Both the position numbers and the translations under genes were made by a program. The notes under the pieces are model-generated. The model saw only the letters and a list, made by a program, of their open reading frames with translations. It made no database searches and was not told where the DNA came from. A stretch of DNA of 5,270 bases, taken from assembly GCA_016763165.1 (NCBI GenBank), contig JAESUJ010000006.1, forward strand, positions 1 through 5,270, given 5' to 3'. This DNA comes from Candidatus Babeliales bacterium. GTDB lineage: Bacteria; Babelota; Babeliae; Babelales; CAZZPM01. Position 1 is the first letter of the stretch, and every line of letters begins with the position of its first letter. Below are positions 1 to 5,270 of the stretch, piece after piece.

Positions 1-38
1 ACTTTTACTCGTTTTTTGATAATTTCTGTTAGAAGTGT

Positions 39-124
39 GCCGAAGTGGCGGAATGGTAGACGCACGGGACTCAAAATCCCGCGGTAGAAATACTGTGTCG
101 GTTCGAGTCCGATCTTCGGCACCA
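39..124 (+). tRNA. tRNA-Leu (anticodon CAA)
   Basis: This is a complete class II tRNA of 86 nt that decodes the Leu codon UUG. The acceptor stem pairs 39-45 (GCCGAAG) with 114-120 (CTTCGGC), followed by discriminator A121 and an encoded CCA at 122-124. The D stem is 48-50/61-63. The anticodon stem is 65-69/77-81 with loop CTCAAAA, which places the anticodon CAA at 72-74. A long variable arm (about 82-95) folds as a short helix capped by GAAA, as expected for tRNA-Leu. The T stem is 97-101/109-113 with loop TTCGAGT; its first pair is a G-T wobble. All stems pair. The next gene starts only 22 nt downstream with no terminator between them, so co-transcription is likely. No convincing promoter lies in the 38 bases upstream, so the promoter is probably outside the window. 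Confidence 0.97.
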
Positions 125-146
125 AAAATCTTAAAAAGGACCAAAT

Positions 147-479
147 ATGGATTCATGCATATTTTGCTCAATAATCAATAAAAAAATAGAAACAATTATC
201 GTTGCAGAAAATGAACAGGCCATAGCAATCAACGATATCTTTCCTAAAGCGCCAACCCATATTCTGATTATTCCTAAAAAACATATAATTAATATGACTG
301 ATATTTCTGCTAAAAACAGTGATGTCATTGCTCAGATGGCACTTATGGTCAAAGAACTGTCGCAACAGCACCCTCAGTTCAACCTCGTTTGCAATAATGG
401 TCCTGAAGTAGGTCAGACAGTCATGCACCTTCACTGGCACTTTTTGGCTGGTACTGATATTTTCAAAAAACTCTTTTAA
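147..479 (+). CDS. HIT family protein (histidine triad nucleotide-binding hydrolase)
   Basis: This 110-aa cytosolic protein belongs to the histidine triad superfamily. These enzymes cleave or transfer nucleoside monophosphates from substrates such as phosphoramidates, aminoacyl adenylates or dinucleoside polyphosphates. The N-terminus has a Cys4-x-x-Cys7 pair typical of zinc-binding HIT proteins; His46 and His94 may complete the site. The segment around residues 27-46 (AIND, FPKAPTHILIIPKKHI) is the usual HIT core. The signature GQTVMHLHWHFLAG places the triad at His94, His96 and His98, and by family analogy His96 is the nucleophile. The length is normal for a Hint-type protein. The start is supported by AAGGA at 136-140, 6 nt before ATG. 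The gene directly follows tRNA-Leu and is probably read from the tRNA promoter. The exact substrate cannot be told from the sequence. Confidence 0.95.
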   Translation: MDSCIFCSIINKKIETIIVAENEQAIAINDIFPKAPTHILIIPKKHIINMTDISAKNSDVIAQMALMVKELSQQHPQFNLVCNNGPEVGQTVMHLHWHFLAGTDIFKKLF

Positions 480-532
480 TTCTTCTCTTTCTTATTAAAA
501 GCATCATTTCAAGCCTTTTTACATAAACCCAC

Positions 533-561
533 TTGTTGTAATTCAAAATATGATTTATATT
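533..561 (+). promoter_or_regulatory. Candidate promoter for the 629-aa secreted protein gene
   Basis: TTGTTG at 533-538 (3 of 6 matches to the -35 consensus) is followed after 17 bp by TATATT at 556-561 (5 of 6 matches to the -10). This would start transcription near 568 and leave a leader of about 48 nt carrying the GGATGGTGA ribosome site at 604-612. The region is AT-rich, so chance matches are frequent; the spacing and position make this the best candidate in the 480-615 gap. Confidence 0.3.
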
Positions 562-615
562 CTACAAATAGAAAAATGTAATAATATTATTTTTAGTTAT
601 TTTGGATGGTGAATC

Positions 616-2505
616 ATGTTATTTTTGAAAAATATAAATAAAATAGTTTTAACAATCTTCTTCTGCATAGGATTTATATCCACTTCAATAGATGCAGCAA
701 TTAAAAAATACTCCGAAAAAGAAGTTATTGCTTACCTCATAAAAACAGACCCTGAATTTGCTAAATCAGCTTATACGCTTAGTTACAGCCAAAAATACTT
801 AAGCGATTCATGGATTTCACATGCTCCATATATTTCTAAATGGTACAAAAAAATAAGTACTGACTACGAAAGAATGTTAGTTAATGATAATTTTGACATA
901 TTCAAAAGCATTGAGAAACTTTCTTTCAAAAAAGCAGCAGAAAACCTTACAGAGAAAGAGACTGACCAGATTAAGCAACTTTTTTTAGATCCTCAAACAG
1001 ATCCAAAGTCGAAACATTCTTTAACTGAAAGCCTTCTTAATGATCATGAAAAACAGAATAAGTCGACCTCTTATTGGACAACAACCAAGCTATTGACTTG
1101 GTCTGCTACAAAAACAGTACTCAATACGACAAAAAATGAATCTGTGAAGCAAGCAAGTGAGGTATACTCAACCTTTAAAGCTGTTACAAAATCTGGACAA
1201 TCTATCCTACAGTTACCTTGCGAAACTGAGGGAAACGCAAAGAAAAAACAGAAAATATTAAAAACAAAAGAGCTTCCTTTGTCTCCATCACTCATTACCT
1301 TTACAGCATGGCTCTTCAACAGACTTGATGTTATACTAGAAAACCTTGAGCCTAAAGAAGGCAATCTCCTTTCTGAAAAGAAGCGTGATGCTTATGATAA
1401 GTTTAAAAAATTACGTGATAAAATCTACCTCCTTGCACCAATAAACAAGGATATGGCTCCAGGAGATTATCTTAATGAAAACGAGATTGCCTTGCTCGTT
1501 TCAAAATTATCCGGCGGAAACCAATTAAGCATCGCTCGTTCAAATATAGCAAAGAATATGGCTCCACAAATTGTACGTTATTGTACCAAATCGCCTATGG
1601 CTGAAGCTGGCACAGAGGTTGTAGCCGATCTAACAGCCGGCGTCATTAATGGTTTGACTATAGCAGATCACGGAAAATCATCCCCTAGTACATATATAGC
1701 TGCAGTAACTTCAGGAGCTGCAGTAGCTTCAGTAGCTACAGCTACTGCAATGAATATTATGAAAAAGACATCTCCTGAAACATATAAAAAAATGGAATTA
1801 GCAGTTAAATCGATAGTTGATCCTCTGATAGAAAAATTACATCCATCTATAAAAGAAAATAAAGCAAAAATATCGATTCTTGTAACTTTCTTCGTCTTTC
1901 AATGCTTTTTCAATCCAGGCATACTTCCAGAAAACATGCCGTATTTGCCAAATTGGTTTACAGCCCTGATTATGACAACAATTCAGTCCCTTAATTATTC
2001 TGAGACTGCTCAGGAATGGATTAAGGATAAGGCATCCAATGTTTCTTTACCAAGCTGGTTAAATGATAAATCAGGAAACAGTATTTTACCTGAAAGAATT
2101 ATGGATGTAAATCATGCTTATACCAATGATTTAACATCATTGTACAATTTTTATAGGTTGTCAGGTGGTAGCACAGCAGCCTCTTATGCTTGGACTATAG
2201 GGAGCACAATTACGTCTTGGACATGGGCTCTTGCCAACCTTCATATTTCTACTCAAGTAGGAGCAATCGTACCGGTAGGATTTGCTGTCTATAAATCATG
2301 GGACTGGATAAAAAACATTTGGCACCGAAACAACCCTGCCTATAGACCATCAGGCATGAATGAAGTAGAGATTAATCGATACAATGAACAAAAAGATAAC
2401 TACTTACCTTTTTTACAGAACTTAACAAATGATGCCTGGAGTTATACGGGACAAGCATACATGAACCGACTTGATAACATGTACATCAAGCAATACAAGC
2501 AATAG
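616..2505 (+). CDS. Hypothetical exported protein, 629 aa, hydrophobic C-terminal half
   Basis: I do not recognise a family. The N-terminus is a clear Sec signal peptide: Lys5 and Lys10, a hydrophobic core at about residues 10-22 (IVLTIFFCIGF), and a likely cleavage near Ala27/Ala28. Cys17 is not in a lipobox. Residues 30-330 are mostly hydrophilic, rich in Lys, Glu and Ser, and look helical. From about residue 358 the protein alternates polar and hydrophobic stretches: an Ala/Val/Thr-rich segment at 360-381, then 418-433, 446-458, 520-540 and 546-560. The last part is rich in Trp (SWTWALANL, KSWDWIKNIWH). It may therefore be periplasmic or secreted with membrane-active segments, or a multi-pass membrane protein. 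There are few cysteines. The start follows GGAT/GGTGA at 604-612. The gene is probably monocistronic, and its TAG stop lies 4 bp from a convergent gene. A role in envelope structure or host interaction is possible, but the sequence does not show it. Confidence 0.85.
   Translation: MLFLKNINKIVLTIFFCIGFISTSIDAAIKKYSEKEVIAYLIKTDPEFAKSAYTLSYSQKYLSDSWISHAPYISKWYKKISTDYERMLVNDNFDIFKSIEKLSFKKAAENLTEKETDQIKQLFLDPQTDPKSKHSLTESLLNDHEKQNKSTSYWTTTKLLTWSATKTVLNTTKNESVKQASEVYSTFKAVTKSGQSILQLPCETEGNAKKKQKILKTKELPLSPSLITFTAWLFNRLDVILENLEPKEGNLLSEKKRDAYDKFKKLRDKIYLLAPINKDMAPGDYLNENEIALLVSKLSGGNQLSIARSNIAKNMAPQIVRYCTKSPMAEAGTEVVADLTAGVINGLTIADHGKSSPSTYIAAVTSGAAVASVATATAMNIMKKTSPETYKKMELAVKSIVDPLIEKLHPSIKENKAKISILVTFFVFQCFFNPGILPENMPYLPNWFTALIMTTIQSLNYSETAQEWIKDKASNVSLPSWLNDKSGNSILPERIMDVNHAYTNDLTSLYNFYRLSGGSTAASYAWTIGSTITSWTWALANLHISTQVGAIVPVGFAVYKSWDWIKNIWHRNNPAYRPSGMNEVEINRYNEQKDNYLPFLQNLTNDAWSYTGQAYMNRLDNMYIKQYKQ
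1699..1752 (+). repeat. Three imperfect 18-bp tandem units coding an Ala-rich segment, with a nested palindrome
   Basis: Units at 1699-1716, 1717-1734 and 1735-1752 encode AAVTSG, AAVASV and ATATAM (residues 362-379 of the 629-aa protein). The first two are nearly identical: 1698-1714 and 1716-1732 match at 16 of 17 bases. The third has diverged. Inside them, TGCAGTAGCT (1719-1728) is exactly complementary to AGCTACTGCA (1740-1749), and CAGTAGCT (1730-1737) to AGCTACTG (1740-1747). The repeat is in frame and probably arose by local duplication of codons. Confidence 0.6.
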
Positions 2506-2509
2506 TTTA

Positions 2510-2959
2510 TTACTGAACAACGCGACGACGACGCTCTTCACCAGTTAAATCACGAATGGCCTTATCAAGCGCATACAGATAAAATCGAAGCGTTCTATTT
2601 TCACGAGATGAAAGATTTGGTTTTGGACGACGAGTTTTAATATCGATATAGGTGTTAAATCTGCGTCGTTCCTCTTTTAAGTCTTCCAGTAATTGTGCTA
2701 TTTTTACAAAATCAATACCATGTTCAGTAACTTCTTTGTCCATAATCACATTTTGATACTGATTCATTAAATCAATAATAGTTTTTGTATCAAAGCGAAG
2801 GCCCTGAAATTGATAATGCTCGTACGACAACATAGTTGAGCGATAATCGCCCTCATGTTGATCTGTCACCTGATAATAGTCAATAAGCATTTTTATGAGC
2901 AACAAAAATAACGCACCCCAAAAAATACGATTTATTACAGCTGAAAAAGAGACAGCCAT
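2510..2959 (-). CDS. Hypothetical small membrane-anchored protein, 149 aa
   Basis: I do not recognise a family. Residues 12-28 (IFWGALFLLLIKMLIDY) form one probable membrane anchor or uncleaved signal; Lys23 interrupts the hydrophobic run, so insertion strength and orientation are uncertain. The remaining ~120 residues are hydrophilic and probably helical, with charged clusters at 96-100 (EERRR), 110-113 (RRPK) and a very basic end at 141-146 (EERRRR). The start is well supported: on the minus strand the sequence AAGGGGAA lies a few bases before ATG. The TAA stop is 4 bp from the stop of the convergent 629-aa protein gene, so the two transcripts must overlap or terminate inside each other's coding sequence. 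The permease gene lies 84 bp upstream in the same direction; the two may be co-transcribed, or this gene may use its own promoter in the gap. The good ribosome site and long soluble domain argue that it is a real gene. Confidence 0.8.
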   Translation of the reverse strand: MAVSFSAVINRIFWGALFLLLIKMLIDYYQVTDQHEGDYRSTMLSYEHYQFQGLRFDTKTIIDLMNQYQNVIMDKEVTEHGIDFVKIAQLLEDLKEERRRFNTYIDIKTRRPKPNLSSRENRTLRFYLYALDKAIRDLTGEERRRRVVQ

Positions 2960-2986
2960 GCTTCCCCTTAGTTATATCACACAATT

Positions 2987-3004
2987 AAATAAAACCTTTT
3001 ATTT
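2987..3004. repeat. Perfect AT-rich inverted repeat in the leader of the 149-aa protein gene
   Basis: AAATAAAA (2987-2994), a CC centre and TTTTATTT (2997-3004) form a perfect 8-bp inverted repeat. It sits near the predicted transcription start of the minus-strand gene at 2959. It could be a small operator or a weak hairpin, or simply low-complexity DNA; there is no following T-run on the minus strand that would make it a convincing terminator. Confidence 0.3.
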
Positions 3005-3007
3005 CTC

Positions 3008-3037
3008 ATAGTACTACTTTTAAGCAGCTCTTAACAA
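3008..3037 (-). promoter_or_regulatory. Candidate promoter for the 149-aa protein gene
   Basis: On the minus strand TTGTTA (3037-3032, 4 of 6 to the -35) is followed after 18 bp by TACTAT (3013-3008, 4 of 6 to the -10). Transcription would start near 3001, leaving a leader of about 40 nt with the AAGGGGAA ribosome site. The matches are modest; read-through from the permease gene is the alternative. Confidence 0.25.
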
Positions 3038-3043
3038 TATTTT

Positions 3044-3943
3044 TCATGTTTTCTGCTTTGCGTCCATACCTTGAAAAATATATAAAGCGGCTGAAAGCCC
3101 TACAAACGAGAGCGCATGATGCCAAGAAAGCGGCTCTTGCAAAAAGAACCATCCAAATAGAGTCCCAAACAATGGGCAGAGCAATCCCGATAAAGAAACA
3201 AATGTGATGGAATACTTTTTTAGCAAGTATCCATACAAATTATAAACTAAGAGATTTGCAACTAAAATAAGCAGAAAAACGCCTTTAAAAAAAGGTTCCC
3301 AGGCATAAACTGGTGATTCTGTAATACCTTCAAAAACAAGACTTGTTATCAAAGCACCAAATCCACCTCCGAGCATTGCTACTCCATTAATTAAAGGCAA
3401 CTGGTACCCCCGACTCATCAAGCGCTTAACCAAAAACCATGCGTATGATGCTGAACAGACAGCACAAAATAGCACAACATCAGGAAAGCTTATAAAAAAA
3501 GCACTTGTTTCTGCTTGTGATGCCGAAGCAATCAAAAAAAGCGGTGTTAACGAAGTAACACCTAAAAACATACCAAACCATTTACGAGCATTCAGTGTCT
3601 CATTCAAAAGAACAAAAGATAAAAACGCGGCGATAAATGGGGTTGCAGAATACATCATATTTGTCTTAATAGACGAAACGTATTGTAAAGCCCAAAATTC
3701 AGGGATAAAAGCTAAATAAATATGAAATAACGCAACTTTAAAAAAAAGCTTGTAATCATCACGATCAATACGACAAGATGCACGATCTTTAATATATAAA
3801 TACCCTGTTAAGAGAGTCCCTGCAACAAGCATACGAAACGCGATAGTAAAAAAAGGCTTCGCATGAGAAACAACATATTTTGCTATTACAAATGTTGATG
3901 CAAGCGAGGCGTATAAAAAAACTACTAATATCATATCTTTCAT
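3044..3943 (-). CDS. EamA/DMT superfamily inner-membrane permease
   Basis: This protein of about 299 aa is a drug/metabolite transporter of the EamA type, an inner-membrane carrier with two five-helix repeats. Hydrophobic segments lie at about residues 4-25, 33-51, 66-88, 95-114, 122-139, 153-173, 182-206, 218-242, 246-268 and 275-293, giving ten helices. The duplicated family signature is visible: an acidic residue after helix 4 (LLNETLNARKWFGMFLG, Glu115) and its partner after helix 9 (FLQEPLSWHHALSFVGL, Glu270). The substrate cannot be predicted; family members export amino acids, metabolites or drugs, or import metabolites. Start choice: an upstream ATG at 3979 is open but has no ribosome site and overlaps a perfect TATAAT on the minus strand. 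AAAGGAG (3952-3946) lies 2 nt before the ATG at 3943 and 11 nt before the ATG at 3934, so the true start is one of these two; the shorter form has 296 aa. The stop is TGA. Confidence 0.92.
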   Translation of the reverse strand: MKDMILVVFLYASLASTFVIAKYVVSHAKPFFTIAFRMLVAGTLLTGYLYIKDRASCRIDRDDYKLFFKVALFHIYLAFIPEFWALQYVSSIKTNMMYSATPFIAAFLSFVLLNETLNARKWFGMFLGVTSLTPLFLIASASQAETSAFFISFPDVVLFCAVCSASYAWFLVKRLMSRGYQLPLINGVAMLGGGFGALITSLVFEGITESPVYAWEPFFKGVFLLILVANLLVYNLYGYLLKKYSITFVSLSGLLCPLFGTLFGWFFLQEPLSWHHALSFVGLSAALYIFQGMDAKQKT

Positions 3944-3977
3944 TACTCCTTTAAGTTTTTTCTGTTTTATGACAAAC

Positions 3978-3983
3978 ATTATA
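3978..3983 (-). promoter_or_regulatory. Candidate -10 element (TATAAT) for the permease gene
   Basis: The minus strand reads a perfect TATAAT here, followed by a leader of about 28 nt to the ATG at 3943 that contains AAAGGAG. The -35 region (about 4001-4006) reads ATAAAA, which is poor. The whole divergent gap, about 3944-4075, is extremely AT-rich and must hold the promoters of both divergent genes. On the plus strand TATACT at 4018-4023 (5 of 6) is a possible -10 for the lipoprotein gene, also without a good -35. Confidence 0.35.
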
Positions 3984-4075
3984 TTTTTAAAATGATGTAT
4001 TTTTATATCTATATTTTTATACTTATATTTAATAATGCTAAACAGATGTATTGCATCACTTTACTAGGAACTCAG

Positions 4076-5134
4076 ATGCAGATAGAACGTATAAAAAAAT
4101 ATCTAACAACATGTATTGTAACAGTAACCTTTTTTTTAGCAGGATGCCAAAAAAAAATAATTTGGGATAGCTTTTTATTACCTCCTATTTCATACACAGA
4201 AACTCTGAATAACATAAAAAATCCTCAACAGAAAATTGTAGTTATATTTATTCATGGAACCATGCTGGGTAATGATAAGCCTCATGCTATTACCAATCGA
4301 TCTGAAGGTATTTATAATTATCAAATTATCAACAAGGTTGGCATACATCCTATCAATAAAAAATCAGAAAACACACTTGGCTCTATAATGGCAGCAGAAA
4401 ATTATACACGTAGCTATTATGCCTTGCATGGTAAAAAAAACTCTGTCCATTGCTACACAGGTGGATGGGATGGAAGACTTGATGTACAAAGCCGAATTCG
4501 CTGGGGTAAAAATTTATACATAGAATTAATTCAACAACTTAAAAAAGATGGTTTATGGCAAGATCCAGATATTAAAATTGAACTTCATGGTTTTAGTCAT
4601 GGCGCTACAGTCGCTCTTAATTTTGCACAAGCTGAAGATGAGTTCCAACAAAAACTGATCATTGATAGATTATGCCTATGGGGAATGCCGGTGCAACAAG
4701 AGACTGCCACATTAGTTAAACATTCTCTTTTTAAACAAATTTATCATTTTTATTCAGAAAAAGACAAAATACAAATTATCGACATTCTCTCAACTTCACG
4801 AGGTCGTTCATATAAAAACTTTAAAAAAGTTCTTACTAAAATGCCTGCTAATCTACATCAAATTACTCTTGAAATTAATGGAATACATCCAAACCATTAC
4901 GAATTCTGGTACTTAGGGACATCTTCAACAACGCCATATCGAAAGCATTTTCCACTTTTTCCTTATCCATTAGTCCACTTCACTCCATTATTCATTGAAC
5001 TTATTAATAACAACCAACAAAAAACCTCTTTTGCAACTATTATTGGAACACGAAAAGAGAAAAAACTTACATTACAAATTAAGCCTTCTATCGAGATTAA
5101 TACTTTTTTTCTCCACATAAAACAGTTTCATTAG
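4076..5134 (+). CDS. Lipoprotein with alpha/beta-hydrolase (serine hydrolase) signature
   Basis: This 352-aa protein is probably a lipid-anchored esterase, lipase or related hydrolase on the periplasmic face of the envelope. Residues 1-24 are a lipoprotein signal peptide (MQIERIKKYL, then a hydrophobic core) ending in the lipobox Leu21-Ala-Gly-Cys24. Gln at +2 means no Asp inner-membrane retention signal, so in a didermic cell outer-membrane sorting is expected. The hydrolase core starts at about residue 53 with IVVIFIHGT (His60-Gly61, oxyanion loop). The nucleophile elbow is LHGFSHGATVALN, a GxSxG motif with Ser174. Likely acid and base are Asp230 (YSEKDKIQ) and His271 or His274 (GIHPNHYEFW). 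The order Ser-Asp-His is canonical. An open upstream frame reaches 3992, but AGGA at 4066-4069, 6 nt before the ATG at 4076, and the signal peptide favour this start. The substrate is unknown. No terminator is obvious after the TAG stop. Confidence 0.88.
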   Translation: MQIERIKKYLTTCIVTVTFFLAGCQKKIIWDSFLLPPISYTETLNNIKNPQQKIVVIFIHGTMLGNDKPHAITNRSEGIYNYQIINKVGIHPINKKSENTLGSIMAAENYTRSYYALHGKKNSVHCYTGGWDGRLDVQSRIRWGKNLYIELIQQLKKDGLWQDPDIKIELHGFSHGATVALNFAQAEDEFQQKLIIDRLCLWGMPVQQETATLVKHSLFKQIYHFYSEKDKIQIIDILSTSRGRSYKNFKKVLTKMPANLHQITLEINGIHPNHYEFWYLGTSSTTPYRKHFPLFPYPLVHFTPLFIELINNNQQKTSFATIIGTRKEKKLTLQIKPSIEINTFFLHIKQFH

Positions 5135-5211
5135 TATGCTCATTAGGAAAGTATGGAATATTTTCAGCAAAAAAGATTGTAACTAATACCCTTATACCAT
5201 GGAAATAACAG

Positions 5212-5270
5212 ATGATGCTGAACGTATTATTTTTATTTTTATTTTCTATTTTTTTCGGGCTGTTCACAAC
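5212..5270 (+). CDS. Possible 5' end of a gene for an exported or membrane protein (cut by the window)
   Basis: An ATG at 5212 opens a frame that runs off the window and reads MMLNVLFLFLFSIFFGLFT, which looks like the start of a signal peptide or a first membrane helix. GGAA at 5201-5204 lies 7 nt before the ATG and could act as a weak ribosome site. The 77-bp gap after the lipoprotein gene would be normal for this window. Caution: the region is T-rich, so any frame through it will look hydrophobic. Another plus frame from the ATG at 5199 (MEITDDAER...) and a minus-strand frame that is open from the window edge to 5097 compete with it. No function can be given. Confidence 0.4.
   Translation, partial: MMLNVLFLFLFSIFFGLFT

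Noticed and set aside
16..21. TTGATA as a -35 element for the tRNA gene
   Set aside because: A correctly spaced -10 would fall at 39-44, inside the tRNA, so it cannot drive the full tRNA.
131..440. Minus-strand open frames across the HIT gene (131-328 and 168-440)
   Set aside because: They lie antisense to a clearly recognisable HIT protein with a full motif and ribosome site, so they are shadows.
473..520. Possible terminator after the HIT gene: CTTTTAAT (473-480) pairs with ATTAAAAG (494-501), and AAAAG (497-501) could pair with CTTTT at about 515-519
   Set aside because: The first stem is only A/T-rich with a 13-nt loop and no T-run after it; the second has five pairs and a bulge. Neither is a convincing intrinsic terminator.
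1071..1364. Minus-strand open frame of 97 codons inside the 629-aa protein gene
   Set aside because: It is fully antisense to a long frame with a signal peptide and lacks its own supported start.
2974..2979. TATAAC on the minus strand as a -10 for the 149-aa protein gene
   Set aside because: Transcription would start within or after the AAGGGGAA ribosome site, so the site would be lost, and no -35 is present.
3944..3979. Permease start at the ATG at 3979
   Set aside because: No ribosome site precedes it, it overlaps a TATAAT box, and the extra residues add only a short basic extension not typical of the family.
3992..4075. Lipoprotein start at the ATG at 3992
   Set aside because: It would put a second hydrophobic stretch before the lipoprotein signal peptide and lacks a ribosome site; the ATG at 4076 has AGGA at good spacing.
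5199..5270. Plus-strand frame from the ATG at 5199 (MEITDDAER...)
   Set aside because: No ribosome site is visible upstream, and the frame starting at 5212 has a better site and a signal-like N-terminus; it remains possible because the window ends here.
1..5270. CRISPR array, insertion sequence, attachment site or tRNA-borne integration at the tRNA-Leu
   Set aside because: No spaced direct repeats, transposase or integrase frames, or duplicated tRNA 3' end were seen anywhere in the window.

Overview
This is a 5.27 kb stretch of low-G+C bacterial DNA, densely packed with genes. It uses a standard bacterial code: TAA, TAG and TGA all act as stops, and visible Trp codons are TGG. The mix is a tRNA-Leu with encoded CCA, a HIT hydrolase, a large secreted protein of unknown family, an EamA/DMT permease and a lipoprotein hydrolase with an LAGC lipobox. 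This suggests a didermic, probably host-associated bacterium. The A/T-biased codons and the many envelope-directed proteins without recognisable families resemble Candidatus Dependentiae (TM6) and similar intracellular lineages. That placement is inference; there is no marker gene in the window to prove it.

Layout, left to right. tRNA-Leu(CAA) at 39-124 is followed after 22 nt by a HIT-family nucleotide hydrolase/transferase (147-479, +), probably on the same transcript. A 136-bp gap with a candidate promoter leads to a 629-aa secreted protein of unknown family (616-2505, +). It ends 4 bp from the stop of a convergent 149-aa membrane-anchored small protein (2510-2959, -). Next, on the same minus strand and just upstream in transcription order, is a ten-helix EamA/DMT permease (3044 to about 3943, -). 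An AT-rich divergent region (about 3944-4075) separates it from a lipoprotein with an alpha/beta-hydrolase signature (4076-5134, +). The right end probably holds the signal peptide of one more plus-strand gene (from 5212), although an open minus-strand frame competes for the same DNA.

Four of the five complete proteins are aimed at the envelope: one exported, one membrane-anchored, one polytopic and one lipid-anchored. No obvious shared pathway links them, and the strand changes show that they are not one operon. I see no mobile element, CRISPR array, toxin-antitoxin pair or recognisable new multi-gene system. The least explained items are the 629-aa exported protein with its hydrophobic C-terminal half, the 149-aa anchored protein facing it, and the lipoprotein hydrolase whose lipobox codons lie between long T and A tracts.
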